A DNA stretch of 64,000 bases from Pseudohalocynthiibacter aestuariivivens (GCF_011040495.1 NZ_CP049037.1:1612001-1676000); one strand, 5' to 3'; positions 8,516-18,778 are shown, counted from the stretch's first letter. Notes: generated from the letters alone by a model not told the origin. A program made the numbers and translations.

Positions 8516-9391
8516 ATGATTAAAGGTTCTTTGCCTGCCCTGGTCACGCCGTTCAAGAACGGCGCAGTGGATTTCGACACGCTCAAGAAGCTGGTGGAAT
8601 GGCATATCGGCGAAGGCAGCAACGGTCTTGTTCCTGTCGGGACAACCGGCGAAAGCCCGACACTTACGCATGAAGAGCACGAAGCCGTCGTCGAGGAAGT
8701 CGTGCGCGCTGCCAATGGCCGCGTTCCTGTCGTCGCGGGCGCAGGTAGCAACAACACTGTCGAATCCATGCGCTTCATGCAGCATGCTCACAAGGTTGGC
8801 GCCGATGCCGCACTCGTGGTCACACCCTATTACAACAAACCGACGCAACGAGGCCTCATCGCACATTTCCGTGCATTGCACGATTGCTGCGACCTGCCGA
8901 TCATCATCTATAACATTCCCGGTCGATCCGTCGTGGACATGTCCCCGGCCACTATGGGTGAACTGGCAAAGCTGCCGCGCATCATCGGTGTCAAGGACGC
9001 CACCGGTGATCTGGCTCGCGTTTGCCAACAGCGCATAACCTGCGGTACCGATTTCATTCAGGTGTCGGGAGAAGACGCCACTGCCCATGGGTTCAACGCT
9101 CAGGGCGGTACCGGTTGCATTTCTGTCACAGCAAACGTCGCACCCAAGCTCTGCGCCCAACTGCAAGAGGCAACGCTGGCAGGAGATTATGGCAAGGCGC
9201 TGGAGATTCAGGACCGCCTGATGCCGCTGCACCAAGCGATCTTTACCGAACCGGGACTGGTTGGCGTGAAATACGGCATGTCCCGCCTCGGTCTGTGCAG
9301 TGAAGAAGTCCGCTCGCCACTGACCTCGCTTCTGGATGAGACCAAGGCGATGGTTGATGACGGGTTACGCCACGCCGGGTTGATGAACTGA
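8516..9391 (+). CDS. dapA: 4-hydroxy-tetrahydrodipicolinate synthase
   Basis: DapA condenses pyruvate with aspartate semialdehyde, the first step of the diaminopimelate/lysine branch that feeds peptidoglycan. The 291-residue protein has GTTGESPTL (T43-T44), [16 protein letters not shown] with Y132 and R137, and the Schiff-base lysine K160 in GVKDATGD. These are all the expected active-site residues. AAAGGAG lies 7-8 bases before the ATG. Its substrate is made by the asd product encoded at 22.1-23.1 kb in this window. Confidence 0.97.
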   Translation: MIKGSLPALVTPFKNGAVDFDTLKKLVEWHIGEGSNGLVPVGTTGESPTLTHEEHEAVVEEVVRAANGRVPVVAGAGSNNTVESMRFMQHAHKVGADAALVVTPYYNKPTQRGLIAHFRALHDCCDLPIIIYNIPGRSVVDMSPATMGELAKLPRIIGVKDATGDLARVCQQRITCGTDFIQVSGEDATAHGFNAQGGTGCISVTANVAPKLCAQLQEATLAGDYGKALEIQDRLMPLHQAIFTEPGLVGVKYGMSRLGLCSEEVRSPLTSLLDETKAMVDDGLRHAGLMN

Positions 9392-9477
9392 TCCGAACGT
9401 AGCGATCCGACGCCGATCGGCTGACTGCGTATGTTTCAATACGAAAACGGCGCACCCTGCTTGTTGATTATTGGGCC

Positions 9478-9526
9478 TGAGGTCTAGCTCAGCGGTAGGG
9501 TGCCCACTCATTCCTACGTTCAAACG
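9478..9526 (+). other. tRNA-like 5' half (possible tRNA remnant)
   Basis: The stretch TAGCTCAGCGGTAGGGTG at 9485-9502 closely resembles positions 8-26 of a bacterial tRNA, including the D loop with GG. A T-loop-like GTTCAAAC follows around 9518-9525. No anticodon stem forms, and no 3' strand complementary to the 7 bases before TAGCTC is found within tRNA distance, so a functional tRNA cannot be drawn. It may be a decayed tRNA or the scar of an integration event. Chance similarity is possible. Confidence 0.3.
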
Positions 9527-9579
9527 ACTTTCTTCTTGGGTGAAATACCCAATCGCATCCATCCACCAGAGCGACGATT

Positions 9580-10284
9580 TCAGTCGACGCGACGAACCAT
9601 CAACTGATTGCCTTCGCGTCGCGTCTCCAGCACCTTGATTGCACTGATGAGGTCACTCAGTTTCTTGTGTCCATAGCTACGCGTATCAAAATCGGGGTTC
9701 GCAGTCGTCATCTGTTGTCCGAGACGCCCCAGCGCGTACCATTCGCTGTCCTGATCGATGCTGTCCATCGCCTTGAACAGCATATCGCGCGCTTCAATCA
9801 GGTTCTTGCCGCTGGCACTGACGGGCGTGTTCGATACACCACTGCCCTGCAGGTTCTCCAGATAGATGAAACGCTTGCACGCTTTGCGGAATGCCTCGGG
9901 AGTTTTCTGCGCACCGATACCAAATACATCTAATCCCTGTTCCCGGATACGGCTGGCCAACCGGGTGAAATCGCTGTCGGACGACACCAAAACGAAGCCA
10001 TTGAACCGCCCCGAATGCATCAAATCCATCGCATCAATCACCAGCGCGATATCGCTGGCATTCTTACCCACGGTGTTGGCGGGCTGATGATGTGGCACAA
10101 GACCGAATTCGGCTTGCACCTTGTTCCAACCGCTCATTTGCTGTGACGAAAAATCCCCATAGCAGCGCCGCACAGATGCCTCGCCCATCCCGGCAATTTC
10201 ATCAAAGATTGCCTGCGTCCATTTCGGCGACGTGTTGTCCGCGTCGATCAGCACGGCAAGCAATGGGGTTTGAGCATCTGCCAT
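9580..10284 (-). CDS. NYN (PIN-like) domain protein with C-terminal LOTUS/OST-HTH domain
   Basis: A 234-residue protein. Residues 1-145 form a NYN domain, with the acidic metal-site motifs LAVLIDADNTSP (D14, D16), DIALVIDAMDLM and VLVSSDSDFTRLA. This is the LabA/Limkain type of putative ribonuclease or RNA-binding fold. Residues about 160-234 (ARDMLFKAMDS to VLETRREGNQ) fit a small winged LOTUS/OST-HTH domain that binds RNA in characterised relatives. The ATG at 10284 has AGGGAGAA just upstream. The RNA target is unknown. Single gene flanked by dapA and an Lrp regulator. Confidence 0.85.
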   Translation of the reverse strand: MADAQTPLLAVLIDADNTSPKWTQAIFDEIAGMGEASVRRCYGDFSSQQMSGWNKVQAEFGLVPHHQPANTVGKNASDIALVIDAMDLMHSGRFNGFVLVSSDSDFTRLASRIREQGLDVFGIGAQKTPEAFRKACKRFIYLENLQGSGVSNTPVSASGKNLIEARDMLFKAMDSIDQDSEWYALGRLGQQMTTANPDFDTRSYGHKKLSDLISAIKVLETRREGNQLMVRRVD

Positions 10285-10380
10285 AAAATTCTCCCTTGTC
10301 CTGATGTTGTGCAGGAAATGCGCACGAGTTGCCAGCAGATCGCATCATCAAACCGCGCAAAGCGCAGGAGCGTTTAACGA

Positions 10381-10848
10381 TTATATCGGCAGGGCCAACG
10401 TCGCCTTTTCACAAGCAACCGCTATCGACGTACGAAACTTTCGTACATTTCGATCAGCAAAGAAGAAACGGTGCGTGAAAGCCTCGTAATCGGCCATGTC
10501 ACGCGCCACAACGATGATAAAAAAGTCACATTCCCCCGCGACGCAGTAAAAGTGCTGCACATGAGGTTCCGCGCGTGCCTTGCGTTTGAATGCATCAATC
10601 TGGTCCAGCCGATCTCGCTCCAACTCGACCGAAACCACGGCAGTGATCCCAAAACCCAAAGCCTGAGCGTCGAGTTGCGCTACCTCCGCCGTGATCACAC
10701 CACTGTTGCGCAGTCGTTTCAACCGGCGTTGGATTGACGCCGTTGAAGCCCCGGCCAGTTCGGCCAGGCTCGCGATGGAGATACGTGTATCGCGTTGTAG
10801 CTGCGCCAGAATACGCATGTCTACCGTGTCGATTTCGATATTCTGCAT
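10381..10848 (-). CDS. Lrp/AsnC family transcriptional regulator
   Basis: A 155-residue Lrp-type regulator. An N-terminal helix-turn-helix (MRILAQLQRDTRISIASLAE, then GASTASIQRRLKRLRNSGVI) is followed by a RAM effector-binding domain from about residue 65 (VVSVELERDRLDQIDAFKR, CVAGECDFFIIVVARDMADY). It is divergent from azlCD, a branched-chain amino-acid exporter pair, with an AT-rich gap of about 87 bases. By analogy with the Lrp-azlB-azlCD arrangement in Bacillus it probably controls that exporter. Start is the ATG at 10848; a GTG one codon upstream is possible. Confidence 0.92.
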   Translation of the reverse strand: MQNIEIDTVDMRILAQLQRDTRISIASLAELAGASTASIQRRLKRLRNSGVITAEVAQLDAQALGFGITAVVSVELERDRLDQIDAFKRKARAEPHVQHFYCVAGECDFFIIVVARDMADYEAFTHRFFFADRNVRKFRTSIAVACEKATLALPI

Positions 10849-10935
10849 CACTATCTCGTATTTTTTGATCCTATCATCTCACAATTCCTCAATCATTGCC
10901 GAAATGCAATCAGCCTGCTCGCATACAGTGTCGCT

Positions 10936-11616
10936 ATGAAACAGGGTTTACTCTCCATCCTTCCCTTAGCTGCCGGTGCCGCACTCTATGGCTTTGCCTT
11001 CGGCGTGCTTGCAGCGCAGGTTGGCTTTCCTTGGTGGGGTGTCGCTTTGATGAGCGCGAGTGTGCATGCCGGATCATCGCAGATTGTCGCGGTCGAACAA
11101 TTCGGCTCGCATGGTTTCGTGTTGGGGGCCGTGCTGGCAGGTGCTGCATTGAACCTGCGCTATCTGGGTATCATCGCCTCGCTGACGGATGTGCTACACG
11201 ACGTACCGCTTCGGATCCGGTTGATTGCGATCCATGTCACCGGAGACGAGAATTGGGCACTGACAATGGCCCGCCGCGCCGAGGATCCGGCCATCGGGGC
11301 GGCGTTCCTGTTGGGATCAGGCATGATGATGATATCGGTTTGGACCCTTTCAACCATGTTGGGCGCCGTGACTGGCAGTACGATTCCCAACCTCGAAGGA
11401 TACGGGCTCGGCTTTGCCTTCACTGCCGCGTTCATCGCCATGGCGCGCGCCATGTGGAGCGGCCGGGAGGCTGTGCTGCCTTGGGCCGTGACATTCATCA
11501 CAACACTTGCGCTGGTTCAGATGTCCATCGGAGCTGCCTATGCGATCCTTTTCGGCGCAATAGCCGGGGTTGCCGCAGCCCGCAGCGCGGCCATTACCCG
11601 AAAGGCCCAGCCATGA
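10936..11616 (+). CDS. azlC: AzlC family branched-chain amino-acid exporter, large subunit
   Basis: A 226-residue inner-membrane protein with about 6-7 hydrophobic segments. The first segments carry the AzlC signature: GAALYGFAFGVLAAQVGFPW, then LMSASVHAGSSQIVAVEQFG and LNLRYLGIIASL. AzlC works with AzlD to export branched-chain or related amino acids. The stop overlaps the azlD start (ATGA at 11613-11616). The divergent Lrp gene is its likely regulator. Confidence 0.92.
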   Translation: MKQGLLSILPLAAGAALYGFAFGVLAAQVGFPWWGVALMSASVHAGSSQIVAVEQFGSHGFVLGAVLAGAALNLRYLGIIASLTDVLHDVPLRIRLIAIHVTGDENWALTMARRAEDPAIGAAFLLGSGMMMISVWTLSTMLGAVTGSTIPNLEGYGLGFAFTAAFIAMARAMWSGREAVLPWAVTFITTLALVQMSIGAAYAILFGAIAGVAAARSAAITRKAQP

Positions 11617-11909
11617 CCTCATCACAATGGACTCTCATCGCCCTGTTAGCCGCAGCCTCTTATGGGGTGCGTCTGGCTGGTCTGTTTGGCGGGCGGGCTC
11701 TGGCTGCCAATCCGCGCCTGAAGCCCCTTTTGCATGACCTACCGGGGTGTCTGATCGTCGGACTGGTCGCCGCATCGCTTGCCGATGCGTCATTGCTCTA
11801 CTGGGCTGCGGCTGCCGTGGCGCTGAGTACCGCCATCCTGACCGGCAACCTTGTGATAACAATGCTGATCGGAATGGCGGTAATCGTTGGTGGCGGCGCG
11901 TTGCTATAG
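11613..11909 (+). CDS. azlD: AzlD family branched-chain amino-acid exporter, small subunit
   Basis: A 98-residue membrane protein with about four hydrophobic segments, as usual for AzlD. Visible family features are LLAAASYGVRLAGLFGG, then LLHDLPGCLIVGLVAASLAD and a C-terminal LVITMLIGMAVIVGG. It overlaps azlC by four bases, which fits synthesis of the two subunits together. The next gene is convergent and begins its 3' end 4 bases after this stop. Confidence 0.9.
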   Translation: MTSSQWTLIALLAAASYGVRLAGLFGGRALAANPRLKPLLHDLPGCLIVGLVAASLADASLLYWAAAAVALSTAILTGNLVITMLIGMAVIVGGGALL

Positions 11910-11913
11910 CGGT

Positions 11914-12780
11914 TTACGCATCGCCAATCTTGTCTTGGGTCTGGGTATCGAAATCACCGGCACTATGACGTTCATGCAACTGCATGGACGGATCGCCAAA
12001 TGCGCGGTTCACCATACGACCACGCTGTACTGCGGGACGGGCATCAATCGTTTCGGCCCAGCGCATCACATTGTTGTAGCTCTCAACATCAAGGAAGGTC
12101 GCCGCATCATAGAGCCGCCCGAGGACCAACTGACCATACCACGGCCAGATTGCCATATCGGCGATAGTGTATTCTTCACCAGCAACAAACTCACGCTCGG
12201 ACAACGTTCGGTCCAGCACATCAAGCTGGCGCTTCGCCTCCATCGCGTAGCGGTCGATGGGATACTGGAATTTCTCTGGAGCGTAGGCATAGAAATGGCC
12301 GAACCCACCACCGAGGAAAGGCGCACTGCCCATCTGCCACATCAGCCAGTTGAGCACTTCGGTTCGTTCCGGCCCCGAAGCGGGAAGGAAAGCCCCAAAC
12401 TTCTCAGCCAGATGGATCAGGATTGACCCGCTTTCAAAGACGCGCAGTGGCTCGGCACCTGTGTTGTCTATCATCGCGGGGATTTTCGAGTTCGGGTTGA
12501 TCTCGACAAAGCCGCTGCCGAATTGATCGCCTTCGCCAATATCAATCAGCCAAGCGTCATACTCCGCATCATATCCGGCTTCCAGCAGTTCTTCGAACAG
12601 GATCGTGGCCTTGACACCGTTTGGTGTGGCCAAAGAATGCAACTGAAACGGGTGCTTGCCGACGGGCAGCGCCTTGTCATGGGTGGCTCCGGCGATGGGC
12701 CGGTTGGTTGACGCGAATTTGCCACCGTTATCCTTGTCCCAGGTCCAGACCTCGGGCGGGGTGTAGGTATCTTTGCTCAT
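11914..12780 (-). CDS. yghU: Glutathione-dependent disulfide-bond oxidoreductase (YghU-type GST)
   Basis: A 288-residue member of the Nu-class glutathione transferase family (YghU/YfcG relatives), which binds two glutathiones and acts on disulfides and organic peroxides. The N-terminal extension (YTPPEVWTWDKDNGGKFAST, NRPIAGATHDKALP) is specific for YghU. The thioredoxin-fold part contains KIPAMID and RVFESGSILIHLAEKFG, and the helical C-terminal domain includes FVAGEEYTIADMAIWPW. The ATG at 12780 has AAGGAA upstream. It is followed on the same strand, upstream, by the glutathione-linked formaldehyde dehydrogenase gene. Confidence 0.92.
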   Translation of the reverse strand: MSKDTYTPPEVWTWDKDNGGKFASTNRPIAGATHDKALPVGKHPFQLHSLATPNGVKATILFEELLEAGYDAEYDAWLIDIGEGDQFGSGFVEINPNSKIPAMIDNTGAEPLRVFESGSILIHLAEKFGAFLPASGPERTEVLNWLMWQMGSAPFLGGGFGHFYAYAPEKFQYPIDRYAMEAKRQLDVLDRTLSEREFVAGEEYTIADMAIWPWYGQLVLGRLYDAATFLDVESYNNVMRWAETIDARPAVQRGRMVNRAFGDPSMQLHERHSAGDFDTQTQDKIGDA

Positions 12781-12916
12781 GTGTGAGTTCCTTTTGTCGA
12801 CCTTGCAAGCATACGTATTAAGCGACGAGCCCGAGGCAAGGTGCAGGGCCGCACAACAGTTGTGCGGCCCCCTCATTTGTATTCTGTGGGACGGGTCGAA
12901 ACCCCGCCGTCGTGGT

Positions 12917-14029
<1,113 letters not shown>

Positions 14030-14161
14030 AGCGCGTCCTCCTTAATCTGATACGGCGCAGACTTTGGGCGAAACCCCGCGCAGTTACAACCGATTTGGCA
14101 CCCACGAGTTGAATCTCCAGCCCTGCCTGACAATCTGCGTACGAGCAATCAGGAGAGCAAC

Positions 14162-14443
14162 ATGAACCGATTTGTGGGAATGACAGTCGGCGCCGTGATA
14201 ATCGCGGCCCTCGGGGCATTTGCGTGGAGCCAGATGAAAGAAAAAGACACCGATGATACCTGCGGGGCCAGGATGTATGAAACCGCGATTGGCACACCAC
14301 ATTCTGATCACGACTTCTCCGGACCCGACCGCCCATTGCGGATTATCGCGCCGGATTCGGCCGTGACACTGGATCATCGCCTTGACCGACTGAACATTGA
14401 CGTCGACGACCAAGGCGTGATCACACGCGTCTGGTGTGGTTAA
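14162..14443 (+). CDS. Membrane-anchored I78-family peptidase inhibitor-like protein
   Basis: A 93-residue protein with an N-terminal hydrophobic anchor or signal (VGMTVGAVIIAALGAFAWS). The remainder contains CGARMYETAIGTP and then DRLNIDVDDQGVITRVWCG, the C-terminal pattern of the potato-inhibitor-like I78 family, with two Cys. Family members inhibit serine proteases; the target here is unknown. AGGAGAG precedes the ATG at normal spacing. The gene is monocistronic and divergent from frmA. Confidence 0.78.
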   Translation: MNRFVGMTVGAVIIAALGAFAWSQMKEKDTDDTCGARMYETAIGTPHSDHDFSGPDRPLRIIAPDSAVTLDHRLDRLNIDVDDQGVITRVWCG

Positions 14444-14546
14444 TACAAACAACAGTCCAGATCAGGATAATGTGAGGCGCTTGCGTTAAAGCAGAACCGC
14501 CGCGATTTTGCTTGCGTTGTGGTCGCTTCGCGGCAACTCTGAGAGG

Positions 14547-14891
14547 ATGAGCTACCAGTCCTCCTCGTCCTTCCCTACAAGCGCCAACACTGCGCAGGTG
14601 GCATTTCATCGCACGGAGCTGTCAGTGATCCTGTCGCTCTACGGGCGCATGGTCGCAGCTGGTGAATGGCGTGATTACGGCATCTCCTGCTTGCGCGATG
14701 CTGCCGTTTTTTCGGTATTCCGCCGCACGGCCGAACATCCGCTTTACCGGATCGAGAAACGTCCACGCCTGCGCGGGCGGCAGGGACAATATGCGGTAAT
14801 CGGCTCTGACGGACAGATACTGAAACGCGGCGGCGACCTCAAAACCGTGTTGCGGGTTCTAGAGCGCAAGCTCATCCGCGCAGTAGAATAG
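14547..14891 (+). CDS. DUF2794 domain protein
   Basis: A 114-residue protein matching the DUF2794 family found almost only in alphaproteobacteria; no function is established. Visible features are VAFHRTELSVILSLYGRMVA, then GEWRDYGISCLRDAAVFSVF and a basic C-terminal part (IEKRPRLRGRQGQYAVIG, VLRVLERKLIR). There is no signal peptide or membrane segment, so it should be cytoplasmic. The ATG at 14547 follows GAGAGG closely. It is 24 bases upstream of the LysE exporter gene and may be co-transcribed. Confidence 0.85.
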   Translation: MSYQSSSSFPTSANTAQVAFHRTELSVILSLYGRMVAAGEWRDYGISCLRDAAVFSVFRRTAEHPLYRIEKRPRLRGRQGQYAVIGSDGQILKRGGDLKTVLRVLERKLIRAVE

Positions 14892-14915
14892 CCGAATACA
14901 GGTCAGGGAAACGCC

Positions 14916-15545
14916 ATGCCGCTGGAAACCTACTTGATTTATCTCATGGCTGTTGGCGTCTTTTTCGCCACGCCCCCCGATACCAGCCAACTGCTGATCA
15001 TCTCGAACAGCATCCGCCACGGATTGCGCCGCAGCCTTTGGACGGTTCTGGGCGACCTCAGCGCCAATACACTGCAAATGACCGCCGCCGCCTTTGGTTT
15101 GGCTGCAATCATCGCCAGTTCTGCGACTGCCTTTGCATGGATCAAGTGGATCGGGGTGGCCTATCTGGCATGGATCGGACTGCAACTGATGTTGAGTCCC
15201 GAAAAAGAAGGGGAGGTCAATGCCAGCGCATCTGCATCGCGGTTACGGCTATATCGACAGGGTTTTTTCACCTCGATGGCCAATCCTTTTGCAGTCGTCT
15301 TCTTTGGTGCGTTGTTTCCGCAATTCATCGACCCGGCGGCACCGGTATTGCCGCAACTAGTGATTCTTGGCGCCACATACATTATCGTCGATGGCACCAT
15401 CCTAGTCATTTGGGGCTGGGTCGGATTGCGGGCGGCGTCGGCGCTGCAACGATTTTCCGGTGGGTTGGTCAACCGGGTTTGCGGCACATTGATGATCGCA
15501 GCCGCAGTCCTGCTAGCGAGCAAGGACATGTCGCCGCAAAAATAG
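14916..15545 (+). CDS. LysE/RhtB family amino-acid or metabolite exporter
   Basis: A 209-residue inner-membrane protein with about six hydrophobic segments and the LysE-type arrangement. A first helix ends in FFATPPDTSQLLIISNSIRH (the proline-rich signature region). Then come GLRRSLWTVLGDLSANTLQM, IKWIGVAYLAWIGLQLML, and FFTSMANPFAVVFFGALFPQ. The family exports basic or neutral amino acids and related compounds; the substrate is not predictable. AGGGAAA lies before the ATG. Confidence 0.88.
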   Translation: MPLETYLIYLMAVGVFFATPPDTSQLLIISNSIRHGLRRSLWTVLGDLSANTLQMTAAAFGLAAIIASSATAFAWIKWIGVAYLAWIGLQLMLSPEKEGEVNASASASRLRLYRQGFFTSMANPFAVVFFGALFPQFIDPAAPVLPQLVILGATYIIVDGTILVIWGWVGLRAASALQRFSGGLVNRVCGTLMIAAAVLLASKDMSPQK

Positions 15546-15561
15546 CCCTCCTGTAACGCCT

Positions 15562-16416
15562 TCATCCCGGCGCGTGGGCCGTACATATATGAATCGCGGC
15601 GGGAACTCTTATCCCCTCTGGCGTCTCGAAGTCGCTGATTTTTGCGCAAACAACGTCCTGAATCGCAGCGATATCCTCTTTCGTCGCGTTATGTTCCTTG
15701 ATCACGCGCGTGGCAGGGCCGATCCGTGTTGACAATGCTGCGACCTCTGCGGCGGTGCCGTCCGGCGTCAGATAGATTTCCTCTCGGGTGACTGAAACCT
15801 CCCGCAGGCCGGCGTCAGTCAACAGCCCCGTGACGTATTCGCCGTCCTGAAAGGCCATCGGCCCCGGCGCGCGCGGGTCGGATGGTGGCACAGACCCCAA
15901 CCGGTCCATTGCGGCCTTTGCGGGAATACCGAACCAAGGGTTGTCATCGACACCGCACCATGCGGCAAAGATCAATGGACATCCGGGTTTGAGCGCGCTG
16001 GCGATGTTACGAAACGCCTGCACCGGATCGGAAAAGAACATTACACCGAACCGCGATAGCGCCATATCAAAGGCACCCAACTCGAACGCATGTGTTTGTG
16101 CGTCTGCAAGAATAAAATGCGCGCCGGGCACGCCATCGGCGCGGATTCGCGCCTCGTCCAGTAGCGACGCGGCGATATCCACTGCCACCACTCGCCCACC
16201 CGGGGCAATGCCCTGTGCGATCTCGATCGTGCTGGTGCCGGTGCCACAGCCAATATCAAGCACCTGCGCACCGGGTGTCAGCCCCGCGCCTTCCAGTACC
16301 AGATCCAGCACCGGAGCCATCAGCGCGTCAAGCGGCTCGCGCTGCTGCACCCATTTGCGGCCCGGCCCGTCGGACCAATATTGCGCCTGACTGGCGTTAC
16401 CCAATTTTTCATCCAT
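15562..16416 (-). CDS. Class I SAM-dependent methyltransferase
   Basis: A 284-residue methyltransferase of the UbiE/Methyltransf_11-25 type. Motif I is VLDIGCGTGTSTIEIAQGIA, followed by VVAVDIAASLLDEAR and then ALSRFGVMFFSDPVQAFRNI. The C-terminal third is longer than a minimal methyltransferase and may select the substrate. No neighbouring gene hints at the substrate, and there is no signal peptide. Convergent with the LysE gene. Confidence 0.85.
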   Translation of the reverse strand: MDEKLGNASQAQYWSDGPGRKWVQQREPLDALMAPVLDLVLEGAGLTPGAQVLDIGCGTGTSTIEIAQGIAPGGRVVAVDIAASLLDEARIRADGVPGAHFILADAQTHAFELGAFDMALSRFGVMFFSDPVQAFRNIASALKPGCPLIFAAWCGVDDNPWFGIPAKAAMDRLGSVPPSDPRAPGPMAFQDGEYVTGLLTDAGLREVSVTREEIYLTPDGTAAEVAALSTRIGPATRVIKEHNATKEDIAAIQDVVCAKISDFETPEGIRVPAAIHICTAHAPG

Positions 16417-16541
16417 CGTTTGCCACCATTATGCAAAGTAGTTCGAATATGATCGCCATGCATCACGAGCCGAGTTCGCCCGATACGTCAGACGCGGCAA
16501 CCGATACCCGAAAGGCGGGTCGAAAAGCAGAGCGCTCACGA

Positions 16542-17375
16542 TCAACTGCCCATGCGTCTGATTGCCGTAACCGCGCCAAATTCGCGGGCCCCGATTCTGT
16601 CGATAGCGTCTTGCAGCGGCTCGGTCGCCACACGCATATGAAATGCGTTGGCATGCAGCAGCGTTTCAGGATCCGTGAGGATTCCCACATGCCCCTTCCA
16701 GAAAATCAGATCGCCGCGCAACAGAGACGCGTCCGGCGCGACTTCCCGGCCCAGTTCCCGTTGTTGGACATCGCTATCGCGCGGACAGCTACGGGCTGCC
16801 GCATAAAGCGCAAGCTGGATCAGTCCCGAACAGTCCACGCCGACCCCGGTGTTGCCCCCCCACAGATAAGGCGTGCCCATAAACATCTCGGCTATGGAGG
16901 CCGCATCGTCCGTACGCCACCTGAAAGGGACGAGGTGTTGGGCCGCAACGTACCCGCCGCCTGCAATTGCATGAAAGCCGTTCTCGTCCTCTTCAGCAGC
17001 AACTTCACTGAAAAAGCTGAGCAGCCCGGTATCGGGTGCCTTGATATCTGGCTCGGCGTAGATATGCGCCATACGCGAACTGATACGGTGCGTCGGACTG
17101 GGTGTAGGGCCAATCGCGTGTTCGGGGGCATACCCGACATACCCATCCACGACATCCCGAACGAAGGCATAGCCTTCGTGCACCTCCAGCAGCTCAAGCG
17201 GTTGACCCTGCAACAATTGCTTGTCGCGCGCGCCGCCCGGTGTACCGCACAGGTCGATCCATGGCACGATGCAGCGCAGGATTTCGCCCCTGACATAGGA
17301 AGGGGCGCGCACATCATCTTTCAGACTCTCATGTGCCACACGACTGTTGGCAGCCAGAAACCGACGGTCTGTCAT
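16542..17375 (-). CDS. NlpC/P60 family cell-wall peptidase with bacterial SH3 domains
   Basis: A 277-residue protein with two N-terminal SH3-like domains (about residues 25-90 and 95-155) and a C-terminal NlpC/P60 cysteine peptidase domain. The triad is C182 in GVDCSGLIQLAL, H229 in FWKGHVGIL and H241 in LLHANAFHM. Such enzymes cut D-Glu-mesoDAP bonds in peptidoglycan peptides; relatives paired with an aminopeptidase are thought to recycle muropeptides in the cytoplasm. No signal peptide is visible. Its start overlaps the stop of the aminopeptidase gene region (ATGA at 17372-17375). Confidence 0.9.
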   Translation of the reverse strand: MTDRRFLAANSRVAHESLKDDVRAPSYVRGEILRCIVPWIDLCGTPGGARDKQLLQGQPLELLEVHEGYAFVRDVVDGYVGYAPEHAIGPTPSPTHRISSRMAHIYAEPDIKAPDTGLLSFFSEVAAEEDENGFHAIAGGGYVAAQHLVPFRWRTDDAASIAEMFMGTPYLWGGNTGVGVDCSGLIQLALYAAARSCPRDSDVQQRELGREVAPDASLLRGDLIFWKGHVGILTDPETLLHANAFHMRVATEPLQDAIDRIGAREFGAVTAIRRMGS

Positions 17376-18778
17376 AGGCCCAGCATGCGCGGCAGTGCTT
17401 CCAGCAGTGCGCGCGCCCCCATGCCAACACCACCCTTGGGCCGTGCAGGCGCAGCGGTAGGGTTCCAGCCGTAGATGTCAAAATGCATGTATGTCGTATC
17501 TACTGCGAAGCGGCGCAAGAACAGGGCAGCGGTGATCGACCCGGCAAAACCACCTTTTGGTGCGTTGTCCAGATCAGCAATGCCCGGCTCGATCATCGCC
17601 TCATAGGGGTCGTGGAAGGGCAAGCGCCAGACCGGGTCAGCCACCCGCGCCGCGGCGTCCTCCAGTGCGCTGGCCAATGCGCTGTCATCGGCGTAATAAG
17701 GCGCAAGGTCCGGCCCGACCGCCACCCGAGCAGCGCCGGTCAACGTGGCCATCGATATCATCAGGTCGGGCGCGCCCTCGGCCCCAAGGCTGAGCGCATC
17801 AGCCAGTACCAACCGCCCCTCGGCGTCGGTATTGTTTATCTCGACGGTTTTTCCATTTCGCGCGGTCAGGATGTCACCGGGCCGAAACGCGTTGCCCGCG
17901 ACTGCATTTTCGACCGCCGGGATCAGCACCCGCAGCCGTATCGGCAGTTCCAGTGCCATGATCATATGCGCAAGCCCCAGAACCGTCGCAGCACCGCCCA
18001 TGTCCTTTTTCATCAGCCCCATGCTGGCACCCGGCTTCAGGTTCAGCCCGCCAGTGTCAAAGCATACGCCCTTACCAACCAGCGCCAGGCTGGGACCGCT
18101 ATCACCCCACGCCATATCGATCAGACGCGGGCCATCGGCCGCGGCCCGCCCGACGGCATGGATCATCGGAAAGTTCTGTGCCAGCAGCGCTTCGCCGCGT
18201 ATCACCTCCATCGTAGCACCGTGTTCGGACGCAAGTGCACCACATGCCGCCTCAAGGTCTGTCGGCCCCATGTCGCCTGCGGGCGTGTTGATCAGGTCGC
18301 GAGTCAGGGCCTCGCCGGCAGCGATAATCTCGATCCGGGCGGCGTCGATCCCTTCGGGAGCCACCAATCGCGCCTTTGCAGGGCGCTGCTCGGCGTATCG
18401 ATCGAAACTGTATCCCCCCAACAACCAGCCCAGCGCCTCTTGCGTCGCGTATTCCGGTTCCAGACCATTCAGGGCATATATGCCTTCGGGCAGACCGGCA
18501 GCGCACCCCGCAAGGTGAAACCGCCCGCGGCAGCGCGCCGCATCCGAGCCATACCCGGCCAACGCCATTTCAATGCCGCCATTGCCATCGGGAACCAGCA
18601 ACGTACTACCCAAAGCGCCGCTGAATCCGGCAGCGCGCACCCAGTTGGCAATGCGGTCTGGTTGCGCTTTCGCCCATGTATCGAGCGTATCAACAGCAAT
18701 CACATGCAATGGAATCGCATTTTCTGCGTCATCCGCGAATGTCAGGGAATTAGGGTTCAAGTTGGCAGAAGAGGTCAC
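17372..18778 (-). CDS. M17 leucyl aminopeptidase family protein
   Basis: A zinc/manganese aminopeptidase of about 468 residues. The metal and catalytic motifs are VGKGVCFDTGGLNLKPGASM, then LMKKDMGGAATVLG and the M17 signature NNTDAEGRLVLADAL. The N-terminal domain is divergent. I placed the start at the GTG at 18778; a GTG at 18787 and a TTG at 18862 are in frame, and none has a strong Shine-Dalgarno sequence. The stop at 17372-17374 overlaps the NlpC/P60 start at 17375. The reading order is therefore aminopeptidase first, then endopeptidase, a pairing that fits recycling of cell-wall peptides. Confidence 0.92.
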   Translation of the reverse strand: MTSSANLNPNSLTFADDAENAIPLHVIAVDTLDTWAKAQPDRIANWVRAAGFSGALGSTLLVPDGNGGIEMALAGYGSDAARCRGRFHLAGCAAGLPEGIYALNGLEPEYATQEALGWLLGGYSFDRYAEQRPAKARLVAPEGIDAARIEIIAAGEALTRDLINTPAGDMGPTDLEAACGALASEHGATMEVIRGEALLAQNFPMIHAVGRAAADGPRLIDMAWGDSGPSLALVGKGVCFDTGGLNLKPGASMGLMKKDMGGAATVLGLAHMIMALELPIRLRVLIPAVENAVAGNAFRPGDILTARNGKTVEINNTDAEGRLVLADALSLGAEGAPDLMISMATLTGAARVAVGPDLAPYYADDSALASALEDAAARVADPVWRLPFHDPYEAMIEPGIADLDNAPKGGFAGSITAALFLRRFAVDTTYMHFDIYGWNPTAAPARPKGGVGMGARALLEALPRMLGL

